Positions 26,237 through 33,933 of a stretch of DNA of 64,000 nt are shown here, piece by piece. This DNA is from Cryomorphaceae bacterium BACL29 MAG-121220-bin8 (lineage in GTDB: Bacteria > Bacteroidota > Bacteroidia > Flavobacteriales > Flavobacteriaceae). Below the pieces are notes generated by a model, which was not told the origin of the DNA, searched no databases, and saw only the letters and a program-made list of their open reading frames with translations. Made by a program: the position numbers and the translations under genes. The DNA lies in the NCBI GenBank assembly GCA_905181705.1, contig CAJIYP010000001.1, positions 428,501-492,500 on the forward strand, written 5' to 3'. Position 1 is the stretch's first letter. The number at the start of each line of letters is the position of its first letter.

Positions 26237-27276
26237 GCCTCAACTCTCCATCCAAAAGGATCATCTGAAATGTTATATTGAATGTCATTTAACTTTTTCT
26301 TTAAAATAGTTGAAAATGAGTTTTCAACTTTAGGCAAGTCATATTTCATGTTTTCATAACCAAATCCAATTATAGGCATTACTACCACAGCTGTTCCACT
26401 ACCAAAAATTTCTTTAAGATTCCCGCATTTTTGAGCTTCAATTATTTCAGTCACTTTAATAGGTCTAATTTCAATTTTTATTCCTTCTTTTTTTGCTATT
26501 TCAATTAAACTTTTTCTTGTTATCCCATCTAAAATACTATCACTTATTGGCGCAGTTAGTAAAGTATCTCCAATTCTAAAAAATAAGTTCATTGTTCCTG
26601 CTTCTTCAATATATTGATGATTTGCAGAATCTGTCCAAATTATTTGTTGAAAACCTTCGTCTCTTGCTAAAATTGTAGGATAAAATTGAGCAGCATAATT
26701 TCCTGCTGCTTTAGCATAACCAACTCCACCTTTGGAAGCTCTGCTAAATGATTTTTCAATTTTAACTCTAACTTCTCCGCTGTAATACGTGTCAGCAGGA
26801 GCACAAATTATCATAAACTTATATTCGTTGGCCTCAGTAGCATTTAAACTTGCTTGATCTGCAAAAATAAATGGTCTTATATATAAAGAATTTCCCATAC
26901 CAGTTTTTATCCAGTCCTTATCTAAATTTAGTAGTACATTTAGAGCTTCCATAAATATTTCTTCTGGAATTTCAGGCATTGCTAATCTTTTAGACGATTT
27001 AATAATTCTATCGTGATTTTCTTTTGGTCTAAATAACCAAACTTTATCATTTTGATCTTTAAATGCTTTCATACCTTCAAAACAAGCTTGTCCATAATGA
27101 AAAACTCTTGCTGAGGGGCTTATTAAAATTGGCTGATAGGGTTTTATTTCTGGGTTAACCCACTTTCCTTTTTTAAATGAACATGTAAACATATGATCAG
27201 TAAAAACAGAACCAAAATTTAAATTATCGAAATCAATATTTGGAATATTAGATTTTTTTACTTTTTCAATTTTCAT
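26233..27276 (-). CDS. ilvE: Branched-chain amino acid aminotransferase
   Basis: PLP aminotransferase for leucine, isoleucine and valine, 347 residues (mammalian-type BCAT2 branch by length and order). FHYGQACFEGMKAF is at ~59-72, the PLP lysine is Lys189 in VGYAKAAGNYAAQ, and DGITRKSL and the GSGTAVVVMPI loop are present. A Bacteroidota promoter (27328-27297, minus strand) lies just upstream. The gene is divergent from the TIGR01777 epimerase. Confidence 0.95.
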   Translation of the reverse strand: MKIEKVKKSNIPNIDFDNLNFGSVFTDHMFTCSFKKGKWVNPEIKPYQPILISPSARVFHYGQACFEGMKAFKDQNDKVWLFRPKENHDRIIKSSKRLAMPEIPEEIFMEALNVLLNLDKDWIKTGMGNSLYIRPFIFADQASLNATEANEYKFMIICAPADTYYSGEVRVKIEKSFSRASKGGVGYAKAAGNYAAQFYPTILARDEGFQQIIWTDSANHQYIEEAGTMNLFFRIGDTLLTAPISDSILDGITRKSLIEIAKKEGIKIEIRPIKVTEIIEAQKCGNLKEIFGSGTAVVVMPIIGFGYENMKYDLPKVENSFSTILKKKLNDIQYNISDDPFGWRVEA

Positions 27277-27286
27277 AGTAAATCAA

Positions 27287-27317
27287 TTGTTATTAGCAAA
27301 ATTACAAATTAACTTTG
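27287..27317 (+). promoter_or_regulatory. Bacteroidota-type promoter for the TIGR01777 epimerase gene
   Basis: TTG at 27287-27289, 20 nt spacer, TAACTTTG at 27310-27317; the ATG follows at 27337. It overlaps the oppositely directed ilvE promoter. Confidence 0.55.
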
Positions 27318-27328
27318 ACCCAAAACAA
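27297..27328 (-). promoter_or_regulatory. Bacteroidota-type promoter for ilvE
   Basis: On the minus strand: TTG at 27328-27326, 21 nt spacer, TAATTTTG at 27304-27297; the ATG is at 27276. It shares bases with the divergent promoter, so the two may compete. Confidence 0.5.
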
Positions 27329-27336
27329 AAATACAT

Positions 27337-28245
27337 ATGAGATTTTTAGTTACTGGAGCAACAGGGTTGATAGGGAGAAAAGTCATAGACATTATTTTAA
27401 ATAGAGGAGATGAATTAAATGTTTTATCTACCAACAAAAATAATATTAATAACTCTAGTGATGTAAACTTTTATTATTGGAATCCTGAATTAGGAATTAT
27501 TGATGAAAACTGTATTTCAGACGTGGATGTAATTATTAATCTTGCAGGCTCTCCCATAGCTCAGTTGTGGACTCAAAATGCTAAAAAATCAATATTAGAA
27601 AGTAGATTGAAATCTGTTAAATTATTACATAAACTTTTATTTAATGATAAAAGAAATAAAGTAAAACAATTTGCTTGTGCTTCTGCTATTGGCATTTATC
27701 CCTCTGATGTAAATATTGAGTTTGACGAAAACACAAATCATATTTCCAATTCTTTTTTAGGAAATACAGTTAATAAGTGGGAAAAAAGCTGTGATGTTAT
27801 TAAAAGCAATAATATAAAAGTTTTGAAACTTAGAATTGGACTAGTTCTTTCGATGGAGGGTGGGTTATTAAAACCTGTAGCCTTATCAATAAAATATTTT
27901 TTAGGAGTTTGGTTTGGTAAAGGAAATAATTATTATTCTTGGATTCATATTGATGATGTGGCTAAATCAATTATTTATTTAATTGACAATAAAAAAGAAG
28001 GTATATATAATCTAGTGGCCCCAAATCCAGTAACAAGTAAAAATTTTGCTCTTGAAATCTCTTCAATTCTAAAAACTAAAATAATTCTTCCGTCTATTCC
28101 AAAGAAAATCGTTAAATTTTTAACAGGAAAAATGTCCGAACTATTAATTTTTAATCAAAAAGTGTCTTCAAAAAAACTAGTCAATGAAGGTTTTGTTTTT
28201 TGTCATAAAGAACTTAAATCTGCTTTAGAAAATTTACTTAAATAA
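27337..28245 (+). CDS. TIGR01777-type NAD-dependent epimerase/dehydratase
   Basis: A 302-residue extended SDR. Cofactor motif TGATGLIG (6-13), DVIINLAGSPIA, then SRLKSVKLL and a C-terminal DUF1731-like segment (FLTGKMSELLIFNQKVSSKKL). The family includes SulA/YfcH-like proteins with no firm reaction. The gene has its own promoter and is about 65 nt ahead of grpE. Confidence 0.88.
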   Translation: MRFLVTGATGLIGRKVIDIILNRGDELNVLSTNKNNINNSSDVNFYYWNPELGIIDENCISDVDVIINLAGSPIAQLWTQNAKKSILESRLKSVKLLHKLLFNDKRNKVKQFACASAIGIYPSDVNIEFDENTNHISNSFLGNTVNKWEKSCDVIKSNNIKVLKLRIGLVLSMEGGLLKPVALSIKYFLGVWFGKGNNYYSWIHIDDVAKSIIYLIDNKKEGIYNLVAPNPVTSKNFALEISSILKTKIILPSIPKKIVKFLTGKMSELLIFNQKVSSKKLVNEGFVFCHKELKSALENLLK

Positions 28246-28257
28246 TTTGATGACATT

Positions 28258-28291
28258 TTGACAAATTCTGAAAATTGGCAGTACTTTTGCA
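28258..28291 (+). promoter_or_regulatory. grpE-dnaJ promoter with a sigma-54-like -24/-12 match
   Basis: TTGGCA (28275-28280) and TTGCA (28287-28291) place the invariant GG and GC exactly 10 nt apart, as in sigma-54 promoters (TTGGCA, N6, TTGCA). The start of grpE is 22 nt downstream. The same DNA also gives a housekeeping-type pair, TTG at 28258-28260 and TACTTTTG at 28282-28289 with a 21-nt spacer, so either or both may be used. Two TGACA repeats at 28251-28263 (spaced by three T) may be an operator. Confidence 0.55.
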
Positions 28292-28312
28292 TTTATTGTA
28301 AAAAACAAATGA

Positions 28313-28813
28313 ATGAGTGATTTAAAACCTAAATCTAAGAGCAGTAAAAAACCATCATTAAAATCTCAGATTGAAGAGTTGTCAATTTCTGTTAAAGAAG
28401 AAAAAGATAAATTTTTAAGACTTTTTGCAGAATTTGAAAATTATAAGAAAAGAACCTCAAGGGAAAGGCTAGAGTTGTATAAAACAGCCTCACAAGAGTT
28501 AATGACTGCTTTGTTGCCTGTAATTGATGATATGGAACGAGCATTATTAGAGTTTGATAAATCTAAGGACAAGGGTCATATTGAGGGTTTTTCTCTTATT
28601 AAAAACAAATTTTCTGAAACTTTGAAAGCTCAAGGTTTAATAATTATTGAAGTAAACAAAGGAGATGATTTTGATGCTGAAGTTCATGAAGCGATTACCC
28701 AAATTCCGGTTGATGATAAAGCTATGAAAGGTAAAGTAATTGATGTTGTGGAGTCAGGATATAAGCTTGGGGAAAAAATAATAAGGTATCCAAAAGTTGT
28801 AGTAGGTAATTAA
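28313..28813 (+). CDS. grpE: GrpE nucleotide exchange factor
   Basis: Co-chaperone that releases ADP from DnaK. 166 residues, starting with a charged, Ser/Lys-rich tail, then the long dimer helix (~15-60, LRLFAEFENYKKRT), ending with the beta-rich head (DFDAEVHEAITQIPVDD, GYKLGEKIIRYPKVVVG). First gene of a pair with dnaJ (12 nt gap). The promoter region has a sigma-54-like match. Confidence 0.97.
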   Translation: MSDLKPKSKSSKKPSLKSQIEELSISVKEEKDKFLRLFAEFENYKKRTSRERLELYKTASQELMTALLPVIDDMERALLEFDKSKDKGHIEGFSLIKNKFSETLKAQGLIIIEVNKGDDFDAEVHEAITQIPVDDKAMKGKVIDVVESGYKLGEKIIRYPKVVVGN

Positions 28814-28825
28814 AAAAAATATTTC

Positions 28826-29935
28826 ATGAAAGAAGATTATTATGATATTTTAGGGGTTAGTAAATCTGCATCAGAAACTGAAATAAAAAAAGCCTATAGA
28901 AAAAAGGCAATTAAGTTTCACCCTGATAAAAACCCTGGTGATTCTGCTGCTGAAGAAAATTTCAAAAAAGCTGCTGAAGCTTATGAAGTTTTAGGTAATC
29001 AAGATAAAAAATCTAAATACGATCAGTTTGGTCACTCTGCTTTTGATGGTAGTGGAGGATTTGGTGGGGGAGGTATGAATATGGATGATATATTTAGTCA
29101 ATTTGGAGATATTTTTGGTGGAGGATTTGGAGGTTTTAGTGGATTTGGAGGTGGAAGCCAAAGAAGGTCCAAAGGAAGTAACTTAAGGATTAGGGTTAGT
29201 TTAGACCTTAAAGAAATTGTTTTAGGAGTTGAGAAGAAAATTAAAGTAAAAAGAAAAATTAAAGCCAAAGGAGTTACTTTTAAAAATTGTAATTCATGCA
29301 ATGGCTCTGGACAAGTTACAAGAATTACTAATACTATTTTAGGAAGAATGCAGTCTGCTAGTACATGTCCATCATGTAGTGGTTCAGGTCAAGTAGTTTC
29401 CAATAGACCATCTAACTCTGATGCTAATGGGCTAATCTCCTTTGAAGAAACAGTTCTTGTAAAAATTCCGTCTGGAGTAGAGGATGGTATGCAATTAAAA
29501 GTCACTGGAAAAGGTAATGAATCAACAGGAAACAATGGAATTTCTGGAGATTTAATAGTTTTAATTCAAGAAAATGAACATCCTAATCTTAAAAGAGAAG
29601 GTAATAATTTACATTATGATCTTTACATAAGTATTTCTGAAGCTGTTTTAGGTATTTCAAAAGAAATTGAAACTGTTACTGGAAATGTTAGAATTAAACT
29701 TGAATCTGGAATTCAGTCCGGAAAAATATTGAGACTTAGAGGAAAAGGCCTTTCAAGTTTAAATTCATATGACTCTGGTGATTTATTGGTTCATATCAAT
29801 GTTTGGACTCCAAAAACTTTAAATAAAGAACAAAAAATATTTTTTGAAGAAATGAAAAATAATGAAAATTTTGTTCCGTCCCCTGAAAAAGGAGATAAAT
29901 CTTTCTTTGAAAAAGTAAAGGATATGTTTTCATAA
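28826..29935 (+). CDS. dnaJ: Chaperone DnaJ with a two-motif zinc domain
   Basis: Hsp40 partner of DnaK, 369 residues. J domain with HPD at 32-34, Gly/Phe-rich linker ~74-112, zinc region, then C-terminal substrate domains ending EKVKDMFS. Canonical DnaJ has four CxxCxGxG motifs (two zinc sites); this one has two, Cys155/Cys158 and Cys181/Cys184. I recall this reduced form in other flavobacteria, so it is a lineage trait, not damage. The flanking sequence is intact. Confidence 0.96.
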   Translation: MKEDYYDILGVSKSASETEIKKAYRKKAIKFHPDKNPGDSAAEENFKKAAEAYEVLGNQDKKSKYDQFGHSAFDGSGGFGGGGMNMDDIFSQFGDIFGGGFGGFSGFGGGSQRRSKGSNLRIRVSLDLKEIVLGVEKKIKVKRKIKAKGVTFKNCNSCNGSGQVTRITNTILGRMQSASTCPSCSGSGQVVSNRPSNSDANGLISFEETVLVKIPSGVEDGMQLKVTGKGNESTGNNGISGDLIVLIQENEHPNLKREGNNLHYDLYISISEAVLGISKEIETVTGNVRIKLESGIQSGKILRLRGKGLSSLNSYDSGDLLVHINVWTPKTLNKEQKIFFEEMKNNENFVPSPEKGDKSFFEKVKDMFS

Positions 29936-30004
29936 TTTTTTCTTTAATCAAATCTTAACTTAATTCTTACTTTCAATTTGATTATATTTATACAATATAT
30001 TCAA

Positions 30005-30826
30005 ATGAAAAAATTTATAGAATTTATCAACAAGGAGTTTTTTATCACTGATAACATAAAGTTTTCAATTGTTACAATTATATTGGTTTCTTTAATATTT
30101 TTTACAACCTATTTTCTCTTAAAATTAACCAAGAAAATTGCTACTAAAAAATTAGATGAGGAAAGGAAATTAAAATTTAAATCTGTTTTTACTTTTTTAA
30201 ATTATTTTGTTTACATAATTGTAGCTCTAATTACATTTCAAAATTTCGGAATCAATCTTACAGGAATATTTGCTGCCTCAGCTGCTTTATTAGTAGGTAT
30301 TGGTCTAGCTCTTCAGACTTTTTTTCAAGATATAATTTCAGGAATATTAATTTTAGCAGATCAAACTGTTCATGTAGGAGATATTATTGAAATTGATGGT
30401 AAGGTCGGTAGGGTTGAAAATATTAAAATTAGAACAACAAGAGCTGTAACATTTGACAATAAGGTTTTAATTATACCTAATCACAAATATTTGACATCAA
30501 CTCTTTTTAATTGGACCGAAAATGGTACTGTTTTAAGGGGAAGTGTTTCTGTAGGAGTTTCATATGATTCTGATGTTGAAAAGATTAAAGAAATTCTTTT
30601 AAATCTAGCTAACTCACATCCGCATTTAATTAAAAACCCTCCTCCGAAAGTTATATTTAAAGATTTTGGAGATAGTGCATTAGATTTCGAATTAATTTTC
30701 ACATATAATAATGGTTTTAGAGTTAATTTGATTGAAAGTGACATTAGATTTTTGATTCACAAAAGTTTTAAAGAAAATAATATTGAAATTCCATTTCCTC
30801 AAAGAGTTGTTCATTTAGAAAAATAA
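30005..30826 (+). CDS. Small-conductance mechanosensitive channel (MscS family)
   Basis: Inner-membrane channel that opens on osmotic down-shock. I chose ATG 30005 (273 residues); the longer open frame adds an implausible N-terminus. Three hydrophobic segments (~18-40, ~58-80 and the pore helix ~84-115 with AASAALLVGIGLALQTFFQDIISG split by Gly/Ala residues), then the beta domain starting VHVGDIIEIDGKVGRVENI and the cytoplasmic vestibule. It lies 6 nt before the NtrC-like regulator, suggesting cotranscription. Confidence 0.92.
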   Translation: MKKFIEFINKEFFITDNIKFSIVTIILVSLIFFTTYFLLKLTKKIATKKLDEERKLKFKSVFTFLNYFVYIIVALITFQNFGINLTGIFAASAALLVGIGLALQTFFQDIISGILILADQTVHVGDIIEIDGKVGRVENIKIRTTRAVTFDNKVLIIPNHKYLTSTLFNWTENGTVLRGSVSVGVSYDSDVEKIKEILLNLANSHPHLIKNPPPKVIFKDFGDSALDFELIFTYNNGFRVNLIESDIRFLIHKSFKENNIEIPFPQRVVHLEK

Positions 30827-30831
30827 TTTTT

Positions 30832-31995
30832 ATGTCAAAAATTTTAATAATTGAAGATGAAGAAACTATCAGAAGAGTGTTAAATAAAGTATTGTCTGAG
30901 GAGAATAAAGATTATATTATTGTAGAAGCTATTGATGGGTTACAAGCTATTGACATAGTAAAATCAAATAAAATTGATTTGATTTTATGTGATATAAAAA
31001 TGCCAAAAAAAGATGGTATAGATGTTCTCAAATTTTTAATTAAAGATTACTCAGAAATACCTGTAATTATGATTTCCGGTCATGGTGATTTAGAAACTGC
31101 AGTTGAAACAATGAGATTAGGAGCTTTTGATTATATATCAAAACCCCCTGATTTAAATAGATTACTAAACTCTGTAAGGGGAGCATTGAAGAATAATATT
31201 TTCCGAAAAAAAAATAAATTTTTATTAAAAAAACATAAACAATTTAATATCATTGGTCAATCTCTAGAGATTAATAATATTAAAAATATTATTGAAAAAG
31301 TTGCTAAAACTAATGCTAAAGTTTTAATACTTGGCCCTAATGGATCTGGAAAAGAATTAGTAGCTAATCAAATACATTTAAATAGCTCAAGATGCGAAGG
31401 TCCATTTATTGAAGTTAATTGCGCAGCTATTCCTTCAGAACTTATTGAAAGCGAATTATTTGGTCATATAAAAGGCGCTTTTACATCTGCAGTAAAAGAT
31501 AAAATTGGAAAGTTTGAAGCTGCAGATGGTGGAACTATTTTTCTCGATGAAATTGGTGACATGAGCTTATCTGCTCAATCAAAAGTTTTAAGAGCTTTAC
31601 AAGAACATAAGATTCAAAGAGTTGGCAGTGAAAAAGATTTAGTAGTTGATGTAAGGGTTATTGCTGCCACTAATAAAAACCTAAAAAGTGAAATATTAAA
31701 TGACAACTTTAGAGAAGATTTATACCATAGACTTGCAGTAATTGAGATTAAAGTTCCCTCTTTAAACGAAAGGTCGTCTGATATTCCACTTTTAGTAGAA
31801 CATTTTTTAAAATTAATTTCTGTTGAAAACAATAGTGAATTAAAAATAATTCAATCAGAAGCCTTGAAAACTTTACAAGATTTTGATTGGACGGGAAACA
31901 TAAGAGAATTAAGAAATGTAATAGAAAGATTACTTGTGCTTACTGAAAGCTCTGTAATATCTAAAGATGATATTATTAAATATTCAGGTAAATAA
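30832..31995 (+). CDS. NtrC-family response regulator without a DNA-binding domain
   Basis: Receiver domain (1-120) with phosphoacceptor Asp54 in LILCDIKMP, then a sigma-54 activator AAA+ domain: Walker A GPNGSGKE (168-175), ESELFGHIKGAFTSA (206-220), Walker B GTIFLDE (234-240), and the RELRNVIERL end. It stops at residue 387 without the C-terminal Fis-type helix-turn-helix. The sigma-54 contact loop reads GAFTSA instead of GAFTGA. Without its own DNA-binding domain it would have to act from solution or through a partner. It follows the MscS gene by 6 nt. I recall similar HTH-less forms in flavobacteria, so this is probably not a truncation. Confidence 0.88.
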   Translation: MSKILIIEDEETIRRVLNKVLSEENKDYIIVEAIDGLQAIDIVKSNKIDLILCDIKMPKKDGIDVLKFLIKDYSEIPVIMISGHGDLETAVETMRLGAFDYISKPPDLNRLLNSVRGALKNNIFRKKNKFLLKKHKQFNIIGQSLEINNIKNIIEKVAKTNAKVLILGPNGSGKELVANQIHLNSSRCEGPFIEVNCAAIPSELIESELFGHIKGAFTSAVKDKIGKFEAADGGTIFLDEIGDMSLSAQSKVLRALQEHKIQRVGSEKDLVVDVRVIAATNKNLKSEILNDNFREDLYHRLAVIEIKVPSLNERSSDIPLLVEHFLKLISVENNSELKIIQSEALKTLQDFDWTGNIRELRNVIERLLVLTESSVISKDDIIKYSGK

Positions 31996-32001
31996 TTAAC
32001 T

Positions 32002-33378
32002 ATGAAATACTTTTCCAAATTATTTTTTTTATTGATTGTATTTAATGTTTTTTCTCAAAATGATCAAGAAATGATTGAAAAAATATTTGATAATACGATG
32101 TCATCTAGTAAAACATATGAGTTACTAGACCATCTTTCTAATGAAATTGGAGGCAGATTATCAGGTTCTTTAAATGCAGAAAGAGCAGTAGAATGGGGCA
32201 GAGATGAATTAAAAAAAATTGGTTTTGATAAGGTCTGGCTTCAAGAAGTAATGGTTCCTAAATGGGTTAGGGGACCTAAAGAATTTGCTTTAATTGAAAC
32301 TCAACCAGGAACAACTTTTAACGTTGACGCATGTGCTTTGGGCGGATCAGTTGCTACTCCATCTGTAGGTATTAAAGCTAATGTAATCGAAGTTCATGAT
32401 TTTGATGAACTTAAGGAATTAGGAAAAGAAAAAATAGATGGTAAAATAGTTTTTTTTAATAGACCAATGCAATCTAATTTAATAAGTACTTTTCAGGCTT
32501 ATGGAGAAGCTGTTGATCAAAGAACAAATGGTGCAGTAGAGGCTGTTAAATATGGTGCTATTGGAGTTATAGTTAGGTCAATGAGCCTAAGATTAGATGA
32601 TTATCCACATACAGGTGTAATGAGTTATGGACAATTACCTCCTAGCAAAAGAATTCCTGCTGCAGCTATAAGCACTAATGCTTCAGAAAAGTTGAGTAAT
32701 CTTCTTTTAATTAATCCAAACCTTAAATTTTTACTTAGACAACAATGTAAACAATATGCTGATGTGAAATCTCATAATGTTATAGCCGAAATAAAAGGAA
32801 GTACATATCCTAAAGAAATTATTTTGGTTGGTGGTCATCTAGACTCTTGGGATCTTGGTGATGGTTCTCATGATGATGGTGCAGGAATAGTGCAATCAAT
32901 GGACGTAATTAATATACTACGTAAATCAGGGTATAAGCCCAAAAGAACAATAAGAGTGGTTCTATTTATGAATGAAGAAAATGGAACTCGTGGTGCTAAA
33001 AAATACTCAGAGATTTCCAAGAAAAAAAGTTTAAATCATATTTTTGCATTAGAGTCTGATGCTGGTGGTTTCTCACCAAGAGGATTTTCTTTTACATCAA
33101 ATAAAGAAAATTTTTCTAAAATATTAAAATGGAAAAATTTGTTTGCACCATACTTAATTCAATCTTTTGAAACTGGCGGAAGTGGGGCAGATATAGCACC
33201 ATTAGAAACTAAAAACAATGTTTTAGCTGGTTTAAGACCAGATTCTCAACGCTATTTTGATTATCACCATGCTGCAAATGATACTTTTGATGCTATAAAT
33301 AAACGAGAACTAGAATTAGGTTCTTTTGCTATGACATCACTTATATATTTATTTGATAAATATGGTGTAAATAATTAG
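32002..33378 (+). CDS. M28-family zinc carboxypeptidase/aminopeptidase, exported
   Basis: A 458-residue exopeptidase like carboxypeptidase Q. Signal peptide 1-18 (NVFSQ). A PA-type insert lies at ~120-235. Zinc ligands are His279 (GGHLDSWD), Asp291 (SHDDGAG, bridging), Glu326 (MNEENGTRG, with catalytic Glu325), Asp353 (ESDAGG) and a late His in DYHHAANDTFD. It should cut dipeptides or N-terminal residues in the periplasm. Starts 6 nt after the regulator gene. Confidence 0.92.
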   Translation: MKYFSKLFFLLIVFNVFSQNDQEMIEKIFDNTMSSSKTYELLDHLSNEIGGRLSGSLNAERAVEWGRDELKKIGFDKVWLQEVMVPKWVRGPKEFALIETQPGTTFNVDACALGGSVATPSVGIKANVIEVHDFDELKELGKEKIDGKIVFFNRPMQSNLISTFQAYGEAVDQRTNGAVEAVKYGAIGVIVRSMSLRLDDYPHTGVMSYGQLPPSKRIPAAAISTNASEKLSNLLLINPNLKFLLRQQCKQYADVKSHNVIAEIKGSTYPKEIILVGGHLDSWDLGDGSHDDGAGIVQSMDVINILRKSGYKPKRTIRVVLFMNEENGTRGAKKYSEISKKKSLNHIFALESDAGGFSPRGFSFTSNKENFSKILKWKNLFAPYLIQSFETGGSGADIAPLETKNNVLAGLRPDSQRYFDYHHAANDTFDAINKRELELGSFAMTSLIYLFDKYGVNN

Positions 33379-33381
33379 AAT

Positions 33382-33933
33382 TTGGAAAGTTTAATTGAAC
33401 TAGATAAAATCATTTTTATTTATTTAAACTCATTGGGATTAGAGTTTTTCGATACCTTATGGTTGTTTATAACAGATAAGAAATCTTCAATTCCTCTTTA
33501 TCTATTTTTAATATTTTACCTATATAAAAAAAAATCGACTATTGAATTTTTAAAATATTTAATTCTAATTAGTTTTCTAATTTTATTTACGGATCAAGCG
33601 AGTGGCTTGTTTAAAGATTATTTTCAAAGATTGAGACCTTGTCATGATCAGGAAATTAACAGTTATATTAGAATTGTAAAAGAAGGTTGTGGAGGATTGT
33701 ATGGATTTTTCTCTGCCCACGCAGCTAACACTTTTGCTGTAGCTACTTTTTTTTATTTTACATTAAAAAAATATTCAAATTGCTTTAAATATCTATTTAT
33801 TTGGGCATTAGTAGTTTCATATAGTAGAATTTATGTTGGTGTACATTTTCCAATTGACATTCTTTTTGGAGCTTGTTTTGGAATTATTTTAGGTTACTTA
33901 TTTTCATTATGTTCAAATAAAATTAATTTATAA
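33382..33933 (+). CDS. PAP2-family membrane phosphatase
   Basis: A 183-residue integral membrane phosphatase. It starts at TTG 33382, 3 nt after the M28 stop. Signature blocks of the family are present: KDYFQRLRPC (78-87), SAHAANTFA (111-119, catalytic His113) and SRIYVGVHFPID (148-159, His155). It may act on undecaprenyl pyrophosphate or lipid phosphates. The stop overlaps the ATG of the LtaS-like gene by one base (TAATG), so the two are coupled. Confidence 0.9.
   Translation: MESLIELDKIIFIYLNSLGLEFFDTLWLFITDKKSSIPLYLFLIFYLYKKKSTIEFLKYLILISFLILFTDQASGLFKDYFQRLRPCHDQEINSYIRIVKEGCGGLYGFFSAHAANTFAVATFFYFTLKKYSNCFKYLFIWALVVSYSRIYVGVHFPIDILFGACFGIILGYLFSLCSNKINL

Noticed and set aside
29098..29301. 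Open frame on the minus strand opposite dnaJ
   Set aside because: It is the complement of the Gly/Phe-rich and zinc-region coding sequence of dnaJ; Pro/Leu-rich and without a start context.
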